Positions 9,449-17,457 of a DNA stretch of 64,000 nucleotides are shown here, in pieces. A program made the position numbers and the translations under genes. This stretch comes from Neisseriaceae bacterium. Lineage in GTDB: Bacteria; Pseudomonadota; Gammaproteobacteria; Burkholderiales; Neisseriaceae. Location of the stretch: contig JAGOQM010000005.1 in the NCBI GenBank assembly GCA_017991555.1, forward strand, positions 70,229-134,228, given 5' to 3'. The stretch's first letter is position 1. Every line of letters begins with the position of its first letter. Under the pieces are notes generated by a model, which saw only the letters and a program-made list of their open reading frames with translations, did not search any database and was not told where the DNA came from.

Positions 9449-9505
9449 GCCTGAAGTTAAACTTATGGTCTAAACCGTGTTAAGAGAGCGCTTCACCCAG
9501 ACCAT

Positions 9506-9541
9506 AAAAAGCCACTGCCTTGATGAGGCAGTGGCTTTTTC
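9506..9541 (+). terminator. terminator after the symporter gene
   Basis: A perfect GCCACTGCC / GGCAGTGGC stem with a short loop is followed by five Ts. The A run on the other side would let it work in both directions. Confidence 0.85.
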
Positions 9542-9630
9542 GTGGGTTCACCAATCAATATCTTGATACGACGGCCTAGGCAGTGGGGTGGTCGTGACTG
9601 TAGGTTTAGTTTTTAGGCGCACGCCGCCAT

Positions 9631-9662
9631 AAAACAAGCCCCACTTTAAAAGGTGGGGCTTG
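9631..9662 (-). terminator. terminator of the M20 hydrolase gene
   Basis: The AAGCCCCAC / GTGGGGCTT hairpin is followed on the minus strand by TGTTTT. It lies about 45 nt beyond the hydrolase stop codon. Confidence 0.65.
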
Positions 9663-9707
9663 TGATGTCCTGAGCGCACCCTAAAGAGGCGTTTTTTTGG
9701 GACATGC

Positions 9708-10928
9708 CTAAGCCAGCTTTAGATCCAACTGCACCAGCGTTTCTAGTAACACCATGGTGCCCTTGTCGATTTGCTCGGGTGAGGCGTATTCCACCGGGTT
9801 GTGGCTGATGCCGTCGAGGCAGGGGATGAAAATCATGGTGGTGGGGCACACTTTGGCCAATAGGATGGCGTCGTGGCCAGCGCCGCTGATGATGTCTTGA
9901 TGGGCATAGCCCAGCTTGGCGGCGGCATTGCGGACGATGTCGATGCAGGTGGCGTCAAACGCCTGCGGTGGGTTGTACCAAACTTCGGTCAGCTCGTGGG
10001 CGACGCCGCGTTCGGCGCACACCTGGGCCAATAGCTCATTGATGCGTTGGTGCATGGCCTTTAGGCCAGCCACTTCGGGGTGGCGAATGTCGATGGTGGT
10101 GCGTAATGACTGCATGATGGTGTTGTAAGAGCTGTTGTCGGAATGGATTTTGCCGATGGTGACGTTGGCGCGGGCGTCAAAGGCCAGGACGGCCTGTTCG
10201 AGCCGTTGGGCAAAGTCGGTGAAGGCAAATAGGGGGTCGTGGCGCAGCGGCATGGGGGTGGTGCCGGCGTGGGCGGGCTGGCCGCTAAAGCAGAGGTCAA
10301 ACCACATGATGCCTTGGCCGCCGGTAACCACGCCGATGTCCATGCCATTTTTTTCCAAAACCGGGCCTTGTTCGATGTGGGCTTCTAGATAAGCCTGTGG
10401 ATAAGGCATATTGTCGGGTCGGCGGGCGGTGGGTAGGTCGGCCAGTTCGGTGGCGACGGTCACACCGTGGCGGTCCGCTTGTTTTAGTGCGTCGGCCAAC
10501 GGCAACAGGCCGCTGTACACGGACGAACCCATCATGGCGGGCGAAAAGCGGGCGCCTTCTTCGTTAGTCCAGGCGGTGATGGTGACGGTATGGGCCAGCT
10601 CATGGCCGTGGTCTTGCAGGGTGCGCACCACTTCTAGCGCCGACAATACCCCAAAAATACCGTCGTAGTGGCCGCCGTTGGGCTGGGTGTCGAGGTGGCT
10701 GCCGAGCATGATTTCGCGTTCGTTTTGGCCTTTAAAGGTCACAAATAGGTTGCCAATGGCGTCGTAGCTGGCGACGCCGCCGTGGGCTTCGGCCCAGCCG
10801 ATAAACAGGGCGCGGCCGGCTTTGTCTTCGGGGCTAAGGGCAAGGCGACAGGCGCCGCCTTCAGGGGTGGGGCCGATTTGGGCCAGGTCGTGAAAAGTGG
10901 CCATAAGGCGATCTAGGTTAATGCGCAT
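9708..10928 (-). CDS. M20-family amidohydrolase (N-carbamoyl amino acid hydrolase / allantoate amidohydrolase type)
   Basis: This 406-residue zinc hydrolase shows GSHLDTQPNGGHYDG (metal ligands His and Asp) near residue 77, TNEEGARF (catalytic Glu) near 120, and HIEQGPVLE near 181, the typical order of the hydantoinase/carbamoylase subgroup of M20. It should split N-carbamoyl amino acids, ureidoglycolate-type compounds or allantoate. The start is set at 10928, where a GGAG site lies 7 nt upstream; the reading frame extends to 11018 but that part covers the promoter region. It is divergent from a LysR gene. No other purine or hydantoin gene is nearby, so the substrate stays open. Confidence 0.82.
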   Translation of the reverse strand: MRINLDRLMATFHDLAQIGPTPEGGACRLALSPEDKAGRALFIGWAEAHGGVASYDAIGNLFVTFKGQNEREIMLGSHLDTQPNGGHYDGIFGVLSALEVVRTLQDHGHELAHTVTITAWTNEEGARFSPAMMGSSVYSGLLPLADALKQADRHGVTVATELADLPTARRPDNMPYPQAYLEAHIEQGPVLEKNGMDIGVVTGGQGIMWFDLCFSGQPAHAGTTPMPLRHDPLFAFTDFAQRLEQAVLAFDARANVTIGKIHSDNSSYNTIMQSLRTTIDIRHPEVAGLKAMHQRINELLAQVCAERGVAHELTEVWYNPPQAFDATCIDIVRNAAAKLGYAHQDIISGAGHDAILLAKVCPTTMIFIPCLDGISHNPVEYASPEQIDKGTMVLLETLVQLDLKLA

Positions 10929-11055
10929 GATGGGGCTCCATGAATGGGCTGAATACGAGGGGGTGATGCTGGTCGCTTCCGTCACGTTGATGCCATTCAT
11001 TAAGGCAATCAGGATCAAGCATACCGCTTGAATCTATTCTTGACTATGTGCTAAG

Positions 11056-11068
11056 TTAATTCAATTAA
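11056..11068. promoter_or_regulatory. LysR box in the divergent promoter region
   Basis: TTAATT-C-AATTAA is a perfect dyad and exactly a T-N11-A LysR box. It lies 39 nt before the LysR start and about 130 nt before the hydrolase start, as expected for an autoregulated divergent pair. Confidence 0.55.
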
Positions 11069-11106
11069 TGATTTTTAATAGTTGGTATTAGCATAGGTTA
11101 CGCGAT

Positions 11107-12030
11107 ATGAAAACACGCCATCATTTGGCCGACGCGCTCAGCTGGAATTTACTGCATACGTTTTTGGTGATTGTGGAAGAGAAAAGCCTGACTAAGGCGT
11201 CGTTACGGCTGCACGTGACTCAGTCGGCCTTAAGCCAGAGTTTAAAGCGCTTAGAAGAGCGGGTGGGCTGCGTGTTGATTCACCGCAATCATCGCCAGTT
11301 TGAGCTGACCCGTCAGGGCGCAGAGCTGTTTAAAATTGCGCAGGAAATGTATCAAAAAATCGCCAGCTTTGACGATGATTTACAAGACGACACCGGTATT
11401 AAGGGCACGATTCGGTTATTGGTACTGAGTCGGGTTCAAAACCAGCAGTACGATGATTTTTTAACCACGTTTAACCGTAGGTATCCAGAGGTGGGTTTTG
11501 ACATCGAGGTGTTGCCCAGCTCAGAAATTTGGCGGCAGCTGGCGCAAAAAGTGCCGGCCATTGGCATTGCGATTTACAAACACAAAGACGAAAAGATTCA
11601 CGATGAGCTGGTGATCAACCAGCGCTATGCGCTGTTTTGTGGGGTCAACCATCCCTTATTTAAGGTGGACAAAATCACCCCGAAAATGCTGCAAAAGCAA
11701 AACTTTGTGTCGTTTCAAAGCGAGCAAATGGGCGATTCGCTGTCGGCGCTGACGGTGTTTCGCGATCGATTAGGCTTGATGAACCGTACCAAAGCTCGAT
11801 CGAACAGCTTAGATGAGGTGATGCGGTTGATCATCAACGGGGTTGGCATTGGCTTTTTGCCGGAGCACATCGCCGACGACCCGCACCTTAATCATAAATT
11901 AAAAAAATTGCCGCCTTTCGACGGCGCCTGTGACATTCCCATCCACATGATGTGGCATAAGGAACGCAAGCTGAGCGAGGCGGAGCAGTGTTTTATTAAG
12001 GCGTTTCGACAGCGGGTGCAGCAGTATTAG
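11107..12030 (+). CDS. LysR-family transcriptional regulator
   Basis: This 307-residue regulator has an N-terminal helix-turn-helix (about residues 13-72, with VTQSALSQSLKRLEE as the recognition part) and a LysR substrate-binding domain. It is transcribed away from the M20 hydrolase and shares with it a 178-nt promoter region containing a LysR box. It most likely controls the hydrolase in response to its substrate or product. The ribosome site is weak (AGG 11 nt upstream). Confidence 0.85.
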   Translation: MKTRHHLADALSWNLLHTFLVIVEEKSLTKASLRLHVTQSALSQSLKRLEERVGCVLIHRNHRQFELTRQGAELFKIAQEMYQKIASFDDDLQDDTGIKGTIRLLVLSRVQNQQYDDFLTTFNRRYPEVGFDIEVLPSSEIWRQLAQKVPAIGIAIYKHKDEKIHDELVINQRYALFCGVNHPLFKVDKITPKMLQKQNFVSFQSEQMGDSLSALTVFRDRLGLMNRTKARSNSLDEVMRLIINGVGIGFLPEHIADDPHLNHKLKKLPPFDGACDIPIHMMWHKERKLSEAEQCFIKAFRQRVQQY

Positions 12031-12062
12031 GGTGGGCTTTTGATGTGGCGGGTGGCATTAAA

Positions 12063-12090
12063 GCGCGTGGGTAGGCTGCGCTTTACCCAC
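12063..12090. repeat. short palindromic repeat unit, copy a
   Basis: GCGTGGGTA / TACCCACGC hairpin around GGCTGCGCTT. A closely related, less perfect unit occurs in the same orientation at 12860-12883. No T run follows, so it is more like a dispersed short palindrome than a terminator. Confidence 0.5.
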
Positions 12091-12161
12091 GCTATGGGAT
12101 GTGGGCCATCAATAAACCAGGGTTTGTGGTTTGAACAAAACCTAGCTTGGAATTAAAACAC

Positions 12162-12763
12162 TTTAAGCTCACCACGCTTGCCCTTAGGTGAAGTACCGTT
12201 CCCCTTTTAGCCGCCAAGGCGGTTCGTGCGGGGCCGGGGCTTTGAGGCAAAGTTGTTTGAGTATTTGGCCAAAGGCTCAAATATGAGTTTTTGCCGCCGG
12301 CCACGTGCGGGCCAACGAGGGCACCCGCGTAGCGGGCGGATAAAGTGGGGTGGTTTTTCTTTGCTTCGTTTCTTTTTGACATCAAAAAGAAATGATGGCG
12401 CCCTACAGGGCGAAACCCAACGACTGATCAATAGCGATGTTGCCGAAGCATGAATGATTTTGAAAGGCTGCTTTTAGTCAGGCATGACTTAAACTTGGGC
12501 GTTTTGTTTCGCCGAAGGCGACGTCATTTCTTTTGCGTGGCCAAAAGAAACGAAGCAAAGAAAAGGCCACCCGACAATCCGCCCTAACGGGTGCCCTCGC
12601 TGGAACCCATCGGGCCGGCGCTAGCAAGAGTGCTCTGTCTCCTATCAAAGCGTGGTCGACAGCCACAAGCGATTTGCTAGCTTCATCCGGCCCGATAGAA
12701 CCCAACTCGGCGGCTTTAGCGGGAAGTCGGTACTTCACCTAAGGGGAAGGTGGTGAGTTTAAA
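12162..12763. repeat. large palindromic interspersed repeat, copy 1
   Basis: This is a ~600 bp non-coding element with imperfect inverted arms of about 200-240 bp around a ~125 bp core (12399-12523). The outer ends read TTTAAGCTCACCAC...TTAGGTGAAGTACC on the left and its inverted match GGTACTTCACCTAA...GTGGTGAGTTTAAA on the right. The inner arm edges carry TTTCTTTGCTTCGTTTC and its inverse. The right arm is nearly identical over about 230 bp to the right arm of copy 2 (53160-53749), while the core is the reverse complement of the copy 2 core. Short reading frames inside it are side products of the repeat. No transposase is present; it resembles a MITE-like or giant palindromic repeat family. 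Confidence 0.85.
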
Positions 12764-13028
12764 TAACCTGACCATCACCAAACCATGGTTTTTAGTACTT
12801 TGTAGCGTGAGTCGCGACCCACGTCGCCTTTGGTTTACATGATCTGAAGCATTAAAGCTGGTGGGTAGGCTACGCTTTACCACACCCTACTGCTACGGCT
12901 ACCCAAGCGGATTGAAGCCACAGCAAACCATGATTAAGCGCCAACAGGGTGAACCTTTTTAGATGGGTCCAGTCTGTCGATTAGGTGCCCTCAATTAGGG
13001 GGTTTTTCAGTAGAAGGTTAGAGGCCGA
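12764..13028. other. non-coding stretch right of repeat copy 1
   Basis: No credible gene is visible. The stretch holds CACCAAACCATGGT (12776-12789), whose reverse complement lies just left of repeat copy 2, the second short palindromic unit at 12860-12883, and a weak CCCTCAATTAGGGG hairpin followed by TTTTT near 12990-13007. Confidence 0.4.
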
Positions 13029-13056
13029 AGCACACCCTAAAGGTGTGCTTTTGTCT
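13028..13056 (+). terminator. rho-independent terminator, upstream gene unknown
   Basis: AGCACACC-CTAAA-GGTGTGCT stem-loop followed by TTTGTCTT. No gene lies directly upstream on this strand, so it may insulate the queC promoter or end a read-through or small transcript. Confidence 0.55.
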
Positions 13057-13073
13057 TACTGGACGCCTTGAAA

Positions 13074-13102
13074 TTTACCGAGGCGGCCGACTCGGTTATA
13101 AT
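13074..13102 (+). promoter_or_regulatory. promoter of the queC-yhhQ unit
   Basis: TTTACC (13074-13079), a 17-bp spacer and a perfect TATAAT (13097-13102). Transcription would begin about 13109, only a few bases before the riboswitch stem. Confidence 0.7.
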
Positions 13103-13114
13103 TGCCGCTCGATT

Positions 13115-13153
13115 CCGTGGTTCGAAACCCTCCCACGCTAAAAAACTAAGGAC
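13115..13153 (+). promoter_or_regulatory. preQ1-I riboswitch
   Basis: The P1 stem CGTGG (13116-13120) pairs with CCACG (13133-13137), with a small pyrimidine-rich loop between them. The diagnostic A-rich tail CTAAAAAACTAAGGA follows at 13138-13152. This is the compact preQ1 class I aptamer, in which the tail forms a pseudoknot with the loop. The tail contains AAGGA, which is also the ribosome site of the leader ORF starting at 13161, so ligand binding should block its translation. The gene context (queC, yhhQ) fits preQ1 feedback. Confidence 0.88.
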
Positions 13154-13160
13154 ATTAACC

Positions 13161-13247
13161 ATGTATTACCTGTCTCACAGAGCATGCTGTGGCGTGCTTC
13201 TGTCTGCGTTGCCTCTGGCCGCCTTCATTCAGAAGGAGGCGATATGA
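13161..13247 (+). CDS. leader ORF between the riboswitch and queC (28 codons)
   Basis: A short reading frame starts with ATG 9 nt after the AAGGA of the riboswitch tail and ends in TGA at 13245-13247, overlapping the queC ATG in ATGA. The predicted peptide begins [11 protein letters not shown], has a hydrophobic middle, and ends QKEAI. It is too short to assign a function and may act only through its translation: ribosomes crossing it would melt the hairpin at 13218-13240 that hides the queC ribosome site. The overlap, spacing and riboswitch position support it; that the peptide is made is inferred. Confidence 0.55.
   Translation: MYYLSHRACCGVLLSALPLAAFIQKEAI
13218..13240 (+). promoter_or_regulatory. 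hairpin masking the queC ribosome site
   Basis: GCCGCCTTC (13218-13226) can pair with GAAGGAGGC (13232-13240) across a five-base loop with one G-A mismatch. The right arm contains AAGGAGG, the Shine-Dalgarno site of queC. The hairpin lies inside the leader ORF. Confidence 0.55.
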
Positions 13248-13894
13248 GCGACAAACGCGCTTTGGTCATTTTTTCGGGTGGCCAAGACTCTACTACCTGT
13301 TTGTTTCAAGCCTTACAAGATTACGGTCCGGGCAATGTGGAAGCGATCAGCTTTAACTATGGCCAACGCCATCAGATCGAGCTGGCCAAAGCCAAGGCCA
13401 TTGCTCAAGATTTGAAGGTGAAGCAAACCGTTCTCGACACCTCCATGATTAAAGACATCACCCATAATGCGCTGATGGACGACACCGCCGAGATTAAAGA
13501 CGATGGGCCTTATCCCAATACGTTTGTAGAAGGCCGTAACGCTTTGTTTTTACTGTTGGCGGGCAGTTACGCCAAAAGTCAGGGCATTCACGATGTGATT
13601 ATTGGGGTGTGCGAAACCGACTTTAGCGGCTATCCCGATTGCCGCGATGTGTTTGTGAAGTCGATGAATGTCAGCATGAACTTGGCGATGGACTATGCGT
13701 TCAATATTAAAACCCCGCTGATGTATTTAACCAAGGCCCAAACCTGGGGCTTGGCCGCCGATCTAGGCTGTTTAGACTATGTCAAAACCCACACTCATAC
13801 CTGTTACTTAGGCGTAGAAGGGGGCTGTCATGAGTGTCCGAGCTGCGTGCTGCGCGAGCAAGGTTTACAAGAATACATGGCCAGCCGTGGCTGA
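13244..13894 (+). CDS. queC: 7-cyano-7-deazaguanine (preQ0) synthase QueC
   Basis: QueC converts 7-carboxy-7-deazaguanine to preQ0 using ATP and ammonia in queuosine biosynthesis in the cytosol. The 216-residue protein has the PP-loop ATP pyrophosphatase motif SGGQDS at 11-16 and the C-terminal zinc-binding Cys cluster [15 protein letters not shown]. The ATG at 13244 is chosen because AAGGAGG lies just upstream; the frame extends 20 codons further but those belong to the leader region. It overlaps the leader ORF by 4 nt and is followed 34 nt later by yhhQ. Expression should fall when preQ1 is plentiful. No queD, queE or queF lies in the window. Confidence 0.96.
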   Translation: MSDKRALVIFSGGQDSTTCLFQALQDYGPGNVEAISFNYGQRHQIELAKAKAIAQDLKVKQTVLDTSMIKDITHNALMDDTAEIKDDGPYPNTFVEGRNALFLLLAGSYAKSQGIHDVIIGVCETDFSGYPDCRDVFVKSMNVSMNLAMDYAFNIKTPLMYLTKAQTWGLAADLGCLDYVKTHTHTCYLGVEGGCHECPSCVLREQGLQEYMASRG

Positions 13895-13928
13895 TGTGGG
13901 CAATGCCCCAATCGATAAAGGTTTTAAT

Positions 13929-14588
13929 ATGTTTGAATTCACTACCCAACAAAAACAAAAAGCCCTGCTGTGGCTGTCGTTTTTTCACATTCTGGTTATT
14001 GCTTCAAGTAACTACTTGGTGCAGCTGCCGTTTACCATTTTTGGCTTTCACACCACCTGGGGTGCGTTTACCTTCCCATTTATTTTCTTAACCACTGACT
14101 TAACCATCCGGGTGTTTGGCGCGTCGTTGGCGCGTAAAATCATCTTTGTGGTGATGATGCCGGCGCTGTTGATTTCTTACTATGTGTCGGTGCTGTTTTT
14201 TGACGGCGCTTGGTCGGGCTGGGGCAGCCTGTCGCAGTTTAATCTGTTTGTCGCGCGCATTGCCTTGGCCAGCTTTATGGCCTATGTGATTGGCCAGCTG
14301 ATGGACATTTACGTGTTTAATCGCTTACGCAAGCTGCCACAGTGGTGGGTGGCACCGGCGGTGGCGGCGGTGTTTGGTAATGCGGTAGACACGTTGGCGT
14401 TTTTTGGGGTGGCGTTTTTCCGCAGCGACGATGCGTTTATGGCGTCACATTGGCCAGAAATTGCCATGGTCGACTACGTGTTTAAAATCATCATTTGCGC
14501 GCTGTTCTTCTTACCGCTGTATGGGGTGTTATTAAAATACCTATTGGCCAAGTTAACCTCTGTGCGAGCCCCTGCGGCGATGCCTTAA
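13929..14588 (+). CDS. yhhQ: queuosine precursor transporter YhhQ (VUT family)
   Basis: This 219-residue inner-membrane protein has about six hydrophobic segments and family motifs of the VUT/YhhQ transporters, including FIFLTTDLTIRVFG near residues 48-61 and GNAVDTLAFF near 152-161. It imports preQ0 or preQ1 so the cell can salvage queuosine precursors. The start at 13929 has AAAGG 7 nt upstream; the frame extends upstream inside queC but without support. Pairing with queC under one preQ1 riboswitch joins synthesis and salvage of the same precursor. A terminator follows at 14612. Confidence 0.92.
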   Translation: MFEFTTQQKQKALLWLSFFHILVIASSNYLVQLPFTIFGFHTTWGAFTFPFIFLTTDLTIRVFGASLARKIIFVVMMPALLISYYVSVLFFDGAWSGWGSLSQFNLFVARIALASFMAYVIGQLMDIYVFNRLRKLPQWWVAPAVAAVFGNAVDTLAFFGVAFFRSDDAFMASHWPEIAMVDYVFKIIICALFFLPLYGVLLKYLLAKLTSVRAPAAMP

Positions 14589-14611
14589 TTCGGTTTTGTT
14601 GGCGCCCCCCA

Positions 14612-14649
14612 GCCCCGTCTTGCGACCTTTACGCACGGCGGGGTTTTTT
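14612..14649 (+). terminator. terminator of queC-yhhQ
   Basis: CCCCG...CGGGG stem-loop followed by TTTTTT, 24 nt after the yhhQ stop codon. Confidence 0.7.
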
Positions 14650-15004
14650 GTGGGCGGCAGATTTAAAAGCAGGGTCATGCAAAGGCAATAAATAGGTTAA
14701 GAAGGGCAAATTACGCAATATTAATAATAGGATATTTAAGCGGCATGGCGGCGCTTCCATGGTTTTTAACGGCGCTGGATGAACCCAATAGCAGTCATCA
14801 AGCCTTTTTAAGGCGATTGGTGTCGGGCGGCTGGTGGCTTGGGTGTCAAAGGTGGTTTTGTGCGTTTGGTATTGATTTAACACATTAAATGGCGAATAGG
14901 GGTTGGTTGCAAAGTGATTTGTGTTGTGGTTATGATGACAAACGTGTCGAACGAAGCTTCGTTTTGATATGCATAATTTTAAACCATCTACAAAAGGGAA
15001 CGTC
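14650..15004 (+). other. intergenic region with glnH promoter
   Basis: No gene is recognised in this 355-nt stretch. It holds the promoter TTGCAA (14907-14912), an 18-bp spacer and TATGAT (14931-14936), then a 14-bp perfect palindrome AACGAAGCTTCGTT (14950-14963) in the untranslated leader, which could bind a regulator or fold in the RNA. Confidence 0.5.
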
Positions 15005-15802
15005 ATGGAACTGATTAAAAAGAACATGCTGACATGGATGACGGCACTGACCGTGGGCGCCACCGTGTTGTTGTCAGGTTGCTCTGATTCTGGCACGCAG
15101 TCAGACAAGGCGGCCGCGCCAGAAGGGGCCTCGAAAGAGCTGACGGTGGTGGTGGACACGGCCTTTGTGCCATTTGAATTCAAAGAAGGCGATCGTTATG
15201 TCGGTTTTGACATCGACCTATGGGACGCCATTGCCAAGGATAATTCGTGGGCCTATAAGGTTCAGCCTATGGACTTTAACGGCATTTTGCCATCGTTACA
15301 AACGGGTAATGCGGATGCGGCCTTAGCCGGCATCACCATCACCGAAGAGCGCCAAAAAGCGATTGATTTTTCTGATGGTTATTACGACAGTGGCTTTACC
15401 TTATTGGTGAGAAGCGACAGCGACATCCCGGGCATTGACGGGCTGGCGGGTAAAGTTTTGGCCATTAAAACCGGTACCGCCGCGGCAGAATACGCCAAAG
15501 CCAATTTGAAAGACACCGAGCTGCGTCAGTTTCCTAACATCGACAACGCCTATTTAGAATTGCAAACCGAAAGGGTGGATGGGGTTTTGCATGACACGCC
15601 TAATATTTTGTACTACGCCGCCACCGCAGGTGAGGGCAAGGTTAAGGACGTAGGCGAGCAGATTTTGGCGCATGAATACGGCATTGCTTTTCCTAAAGAC
15701 AGCCCGTTGGTGGCCGAGGTAAATGCCTCTTTGGCCAAGCTTAAGAGCGATGGTCGCTACAACGAAATTTACAAAAAATGGTTTGGTAAAGCGCCGCAGT
15801 AA
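15005..15802 (+). CDS. glnH: amino acid ABC transporter substrate-binding lipoprotein (GlnH-like)
   Basis: This 265-residue protein is an exported family 3 solute-binding protein. It begins with a short basic stretch, a hydrophobic segment and the lipobox LLSGC with Cys26, so it should be a lipoprotein held in the periplasm. The mature part starts [15 protein letters not shown] and contains [11 protein letters not shown] and [26 protein letters not shown], typical of glutamine/polar amino acid binders. The start at 15005 has AAGGGA 6 nt upstream; the frame extends 12 codons further. It is first in an operon with a permease and an ATPase. Confidence 0.88.
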   Translation: MELIKKNMLTWMTALTVGATVLLSGCSDSGTQSDKAAAPEGASKELTVVVDTAFVPFEFKEGDRYVGFDIDLWDAIAKDNSWAYKVQPMDFNGILPSLQTGNADAALAGITITEERQKAIDFSDGYYDSGFTLLVRSDSDIPGIDGLAGKVLAIKTGTAAAEYAKANLKDTELRQFPNIDNAYLELQTERVDGVLHDTPNILYYAATAGEGKVKDVGEQILAHEYGIAFPKDSPLVAEVNASLAKLKSDGRYNEIYKKWFGKAPQ

Positions 15803-15841
15803 GGCTAAAGACCAAGATGATCAACCAGGGAAGGAAAGCCG

Positions 15842-16498
15842 ATGAACTTTGATTGGACGGTGGTTTATGACGCTTTGCCTGCCCTGCTACAGGGGGCAAA
15901 GCTGACGCTGTGGATTACCGCCATAGGGTTGTTGGGTGGCACGCTGATTGGGTTTGTGTTGGGCTTGATGCGCGCTTATGGCGGTGTGTTGAGTAACACG
16001 ATCGCGAGCATTTACATCGAGTTGGTGCGTGGCACCCCGATCGTGGTGCAGGTGATGTTTATTTACTTTGCGCTGCCGCTGTTGGCCAATATTCGGGTCG
16101 ACCCTTTAACCGCCGCCATTACCGCAATTGTGGTGAATGCGGCGGCCTACATCGCCGAAATTGTGCGGGGGGCGTTCCTGTCCGTTTCTGAGGGCTTGAA
16201 AGAGGCGGGTTTGGCCTTGGGTTTACCCATGTGGAAGGTGCTGGTGTTTGTCATCGGCCCGGTGGCGATTCGGCGGGTGATTCCACCTTTGGGCAATCAG
16301 TTTATTGTGAGCCTGAAAGACACCTCTTTATTCATCGTGATCGGCGTGGGGGAGCTGACCCGGCAGGGCCAAGAAATCATGGCGTCGAACTTCCGAGCGG
16401 TGGAAATATGGACGGCGGTGGCCGTGCTGTATTTGCTGATGATCGGGGTATTGACGGTGACCTTACGCATCATTGAAAAAAGGATGAGCATCTTATGA
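15842..16498 (+). CDS. glnP: amino acid ABC transporter permease (GlnP-like)
   Basis: This 218-residue inner-membrane permease has about five transmembrane helices and the family segment [29 protein letters not shown] (the EAA loop that contacts the ATPase) near residue 119. [12 protein letters not shown] near 60 is typical of the His/Glu/Gln permease group. AAGGAAAG precedes the ATG. It follows glnH by 39 nt and overlaps glnQ by 4 nt. A single permease gene suggests a homodimer. Confidence 0.9.
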   Translation: MNFDWTVVYDALPALLQGAKLTLWITAIGLLGGTLIGFVLGLMRAYGGVLSNTIASIYIELVRGTPIVVQVMFIYFALPLLANIRVDPLTAAITAIVVNAAAYIAEIVRGAFLSVSEGLKEAGLALGLPMWKVLVFVIGPVAIRRVIPPLGNQFIVSLKDTSLFIVIGVGELTRQGQEIMASNFRAVEIWTAVAVLYLLMIGVLTVTLRIIEKRMSIL

Positions 16499-17223
16499 CC
16501 ATGATCCTTTTTGACAAGGTTTTGAAAAAGTTTGGCCCCAATGTGGTGTTGGACCACGTTGATTTAAGCATTGAAGAAGGCGAAGTGGTGGTGGTGATCG
16601 GGCCTTCTGGTTCGGGTAAATCCACGCTGCTGCGCTGCATTAATGCCTTAGAGGCCATCAATGGTGGCGACCTGATTGTGGATGGCTTGAGCGTGCGTTC
16701 GAACAAGCGGGTGGTGCGCGAGATTCGTCAAGAAGCGGGGATGGTGTTTCAGCAGTTTAACCTGTTCCCACAGCTTACGGCCCTACAAAACGTGGCCTTT
16801 GGGCCCCGTCACGTGCGCGGCACCGCCACCAAGGTGGCCGAACAAGAAGCCGCCGAACTGCTGCATAAGGTGGGCCTTGGCGATCGGCAAGACCACTTAC
16901 CCAGCCAGCTTTCTGGCGGACAGCAGCAGCGTGTCGCGATTGCCAGAGCGTTGGCGGTGAAACCCAAGCTGATGCTGTTTGATGAGCCTACCTCGGCGCT
17001 GGACCCTGAGCTTAGGCAAGAGGTGTTAAAGGTGATGCAGGCCTTGGCCGAAGAAGGCATGACCATGGTGGTGGTGACGCATGAAATTGCTTTTGCCAAA
17101 CAGGTGGGCACGCGGCTGATCTTTATGGAAGACGGTCAGATTGCGGTGGATGGCGATCCGCGCACCTTGCTGGATCAGCCGACCAACCCTAGGCTGCGGG
17201 CCTTCTTACAGCACGTGGCGTAA
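16495..17223 (+). CDS. glnQ: amino acid ABC transporter ATPase (GlnQ-like)
   Basis: This 242-residue ABC ATPase shows Walker [10 protein letters not shown] near residue 33, the Q-loop in [10 protein letters not shown], the signature [15 protein letters not shown] near 137, Walker [15 protein letters not shown] near 160, and the H-loop VVTHE. These are the standard features of polar amino acid importers. It overlaps glnP by 4 nt (ATGA) and ends the operon, with a terminator 40 nt downstream. The exact amino acid carried is not determined. Confidence 0.93.
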   Translation: MTMILFDKVLKKFGPNVVLDHVDLSIEEGEVVVVIGPSGSGKSTLLRCINALEAINGGDLIVDGLSVRSNKRVVREIRQEAGMVFQQFNLFPQLTALQNVAFGPRHVRGTATKVAEQEAAELLHKVGLGDRQDHLPSQLSGGQQQRVAIARALAVKPKLMLFDEPTSALDPELRQEVLKVMQALAEEGMTMVVVTHEIAFAKQVGTRLIFMEDGQIAVDGDPRTLLDQPTNPRLRAFLQHVA

Positions 17224-17262
17224 GCTTCGGAGTGCTTAAATGGACGCTTGTATAGAAGGATT

Positions 17263-17296
17263 AAAGCCCTACTTGATAAAGGTAGGGCTTTTTTTT
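17263..17296 (+). terminator. terminator of glnHPQ
   Basis: AAAGCCCTAC / GTAGGGCTTT hairpin followed by a run of eight Ts. Confidence 0.88.
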
Positions 17297-17308
17297 AATG
17301 GGCTGCGT

Positions 17309-17335
17309 AAAAAAACCACGCCCAAAGGCGTGGTC
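17309..17335 (-). terminator. terminator of the cupin/oxidase operon
   Basis: ACCACGCC / GGCGTGGT hairpin followed on the minus strand by seven Ts, about 120 nt beyond the cupin stop codon. Confidence 0.75.
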
Positions 17336-17457
17336 AAAGATGACGCAAGGTCACACCGAGAAGTCCGTGCGTCAGACACACGGTTTGGCGTTTGATAAAG
17401 TGCTCACCAGAGGCCTGGCTCAATCGACGGCCAAGGCTCAATGGTTTGCTGCTTGGT

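Noticed and set aside
12207..12742. Reading frames of 60-97 codons on both strands in the repeat region, some with KEKATRQSAL-like products.
   Set aside because: They lie inside the palindromic repeat, reappear in copy 2 because the DNA is repeated, have no ribosome sites and look like low-quality hypothetical proteins created by the repeat.
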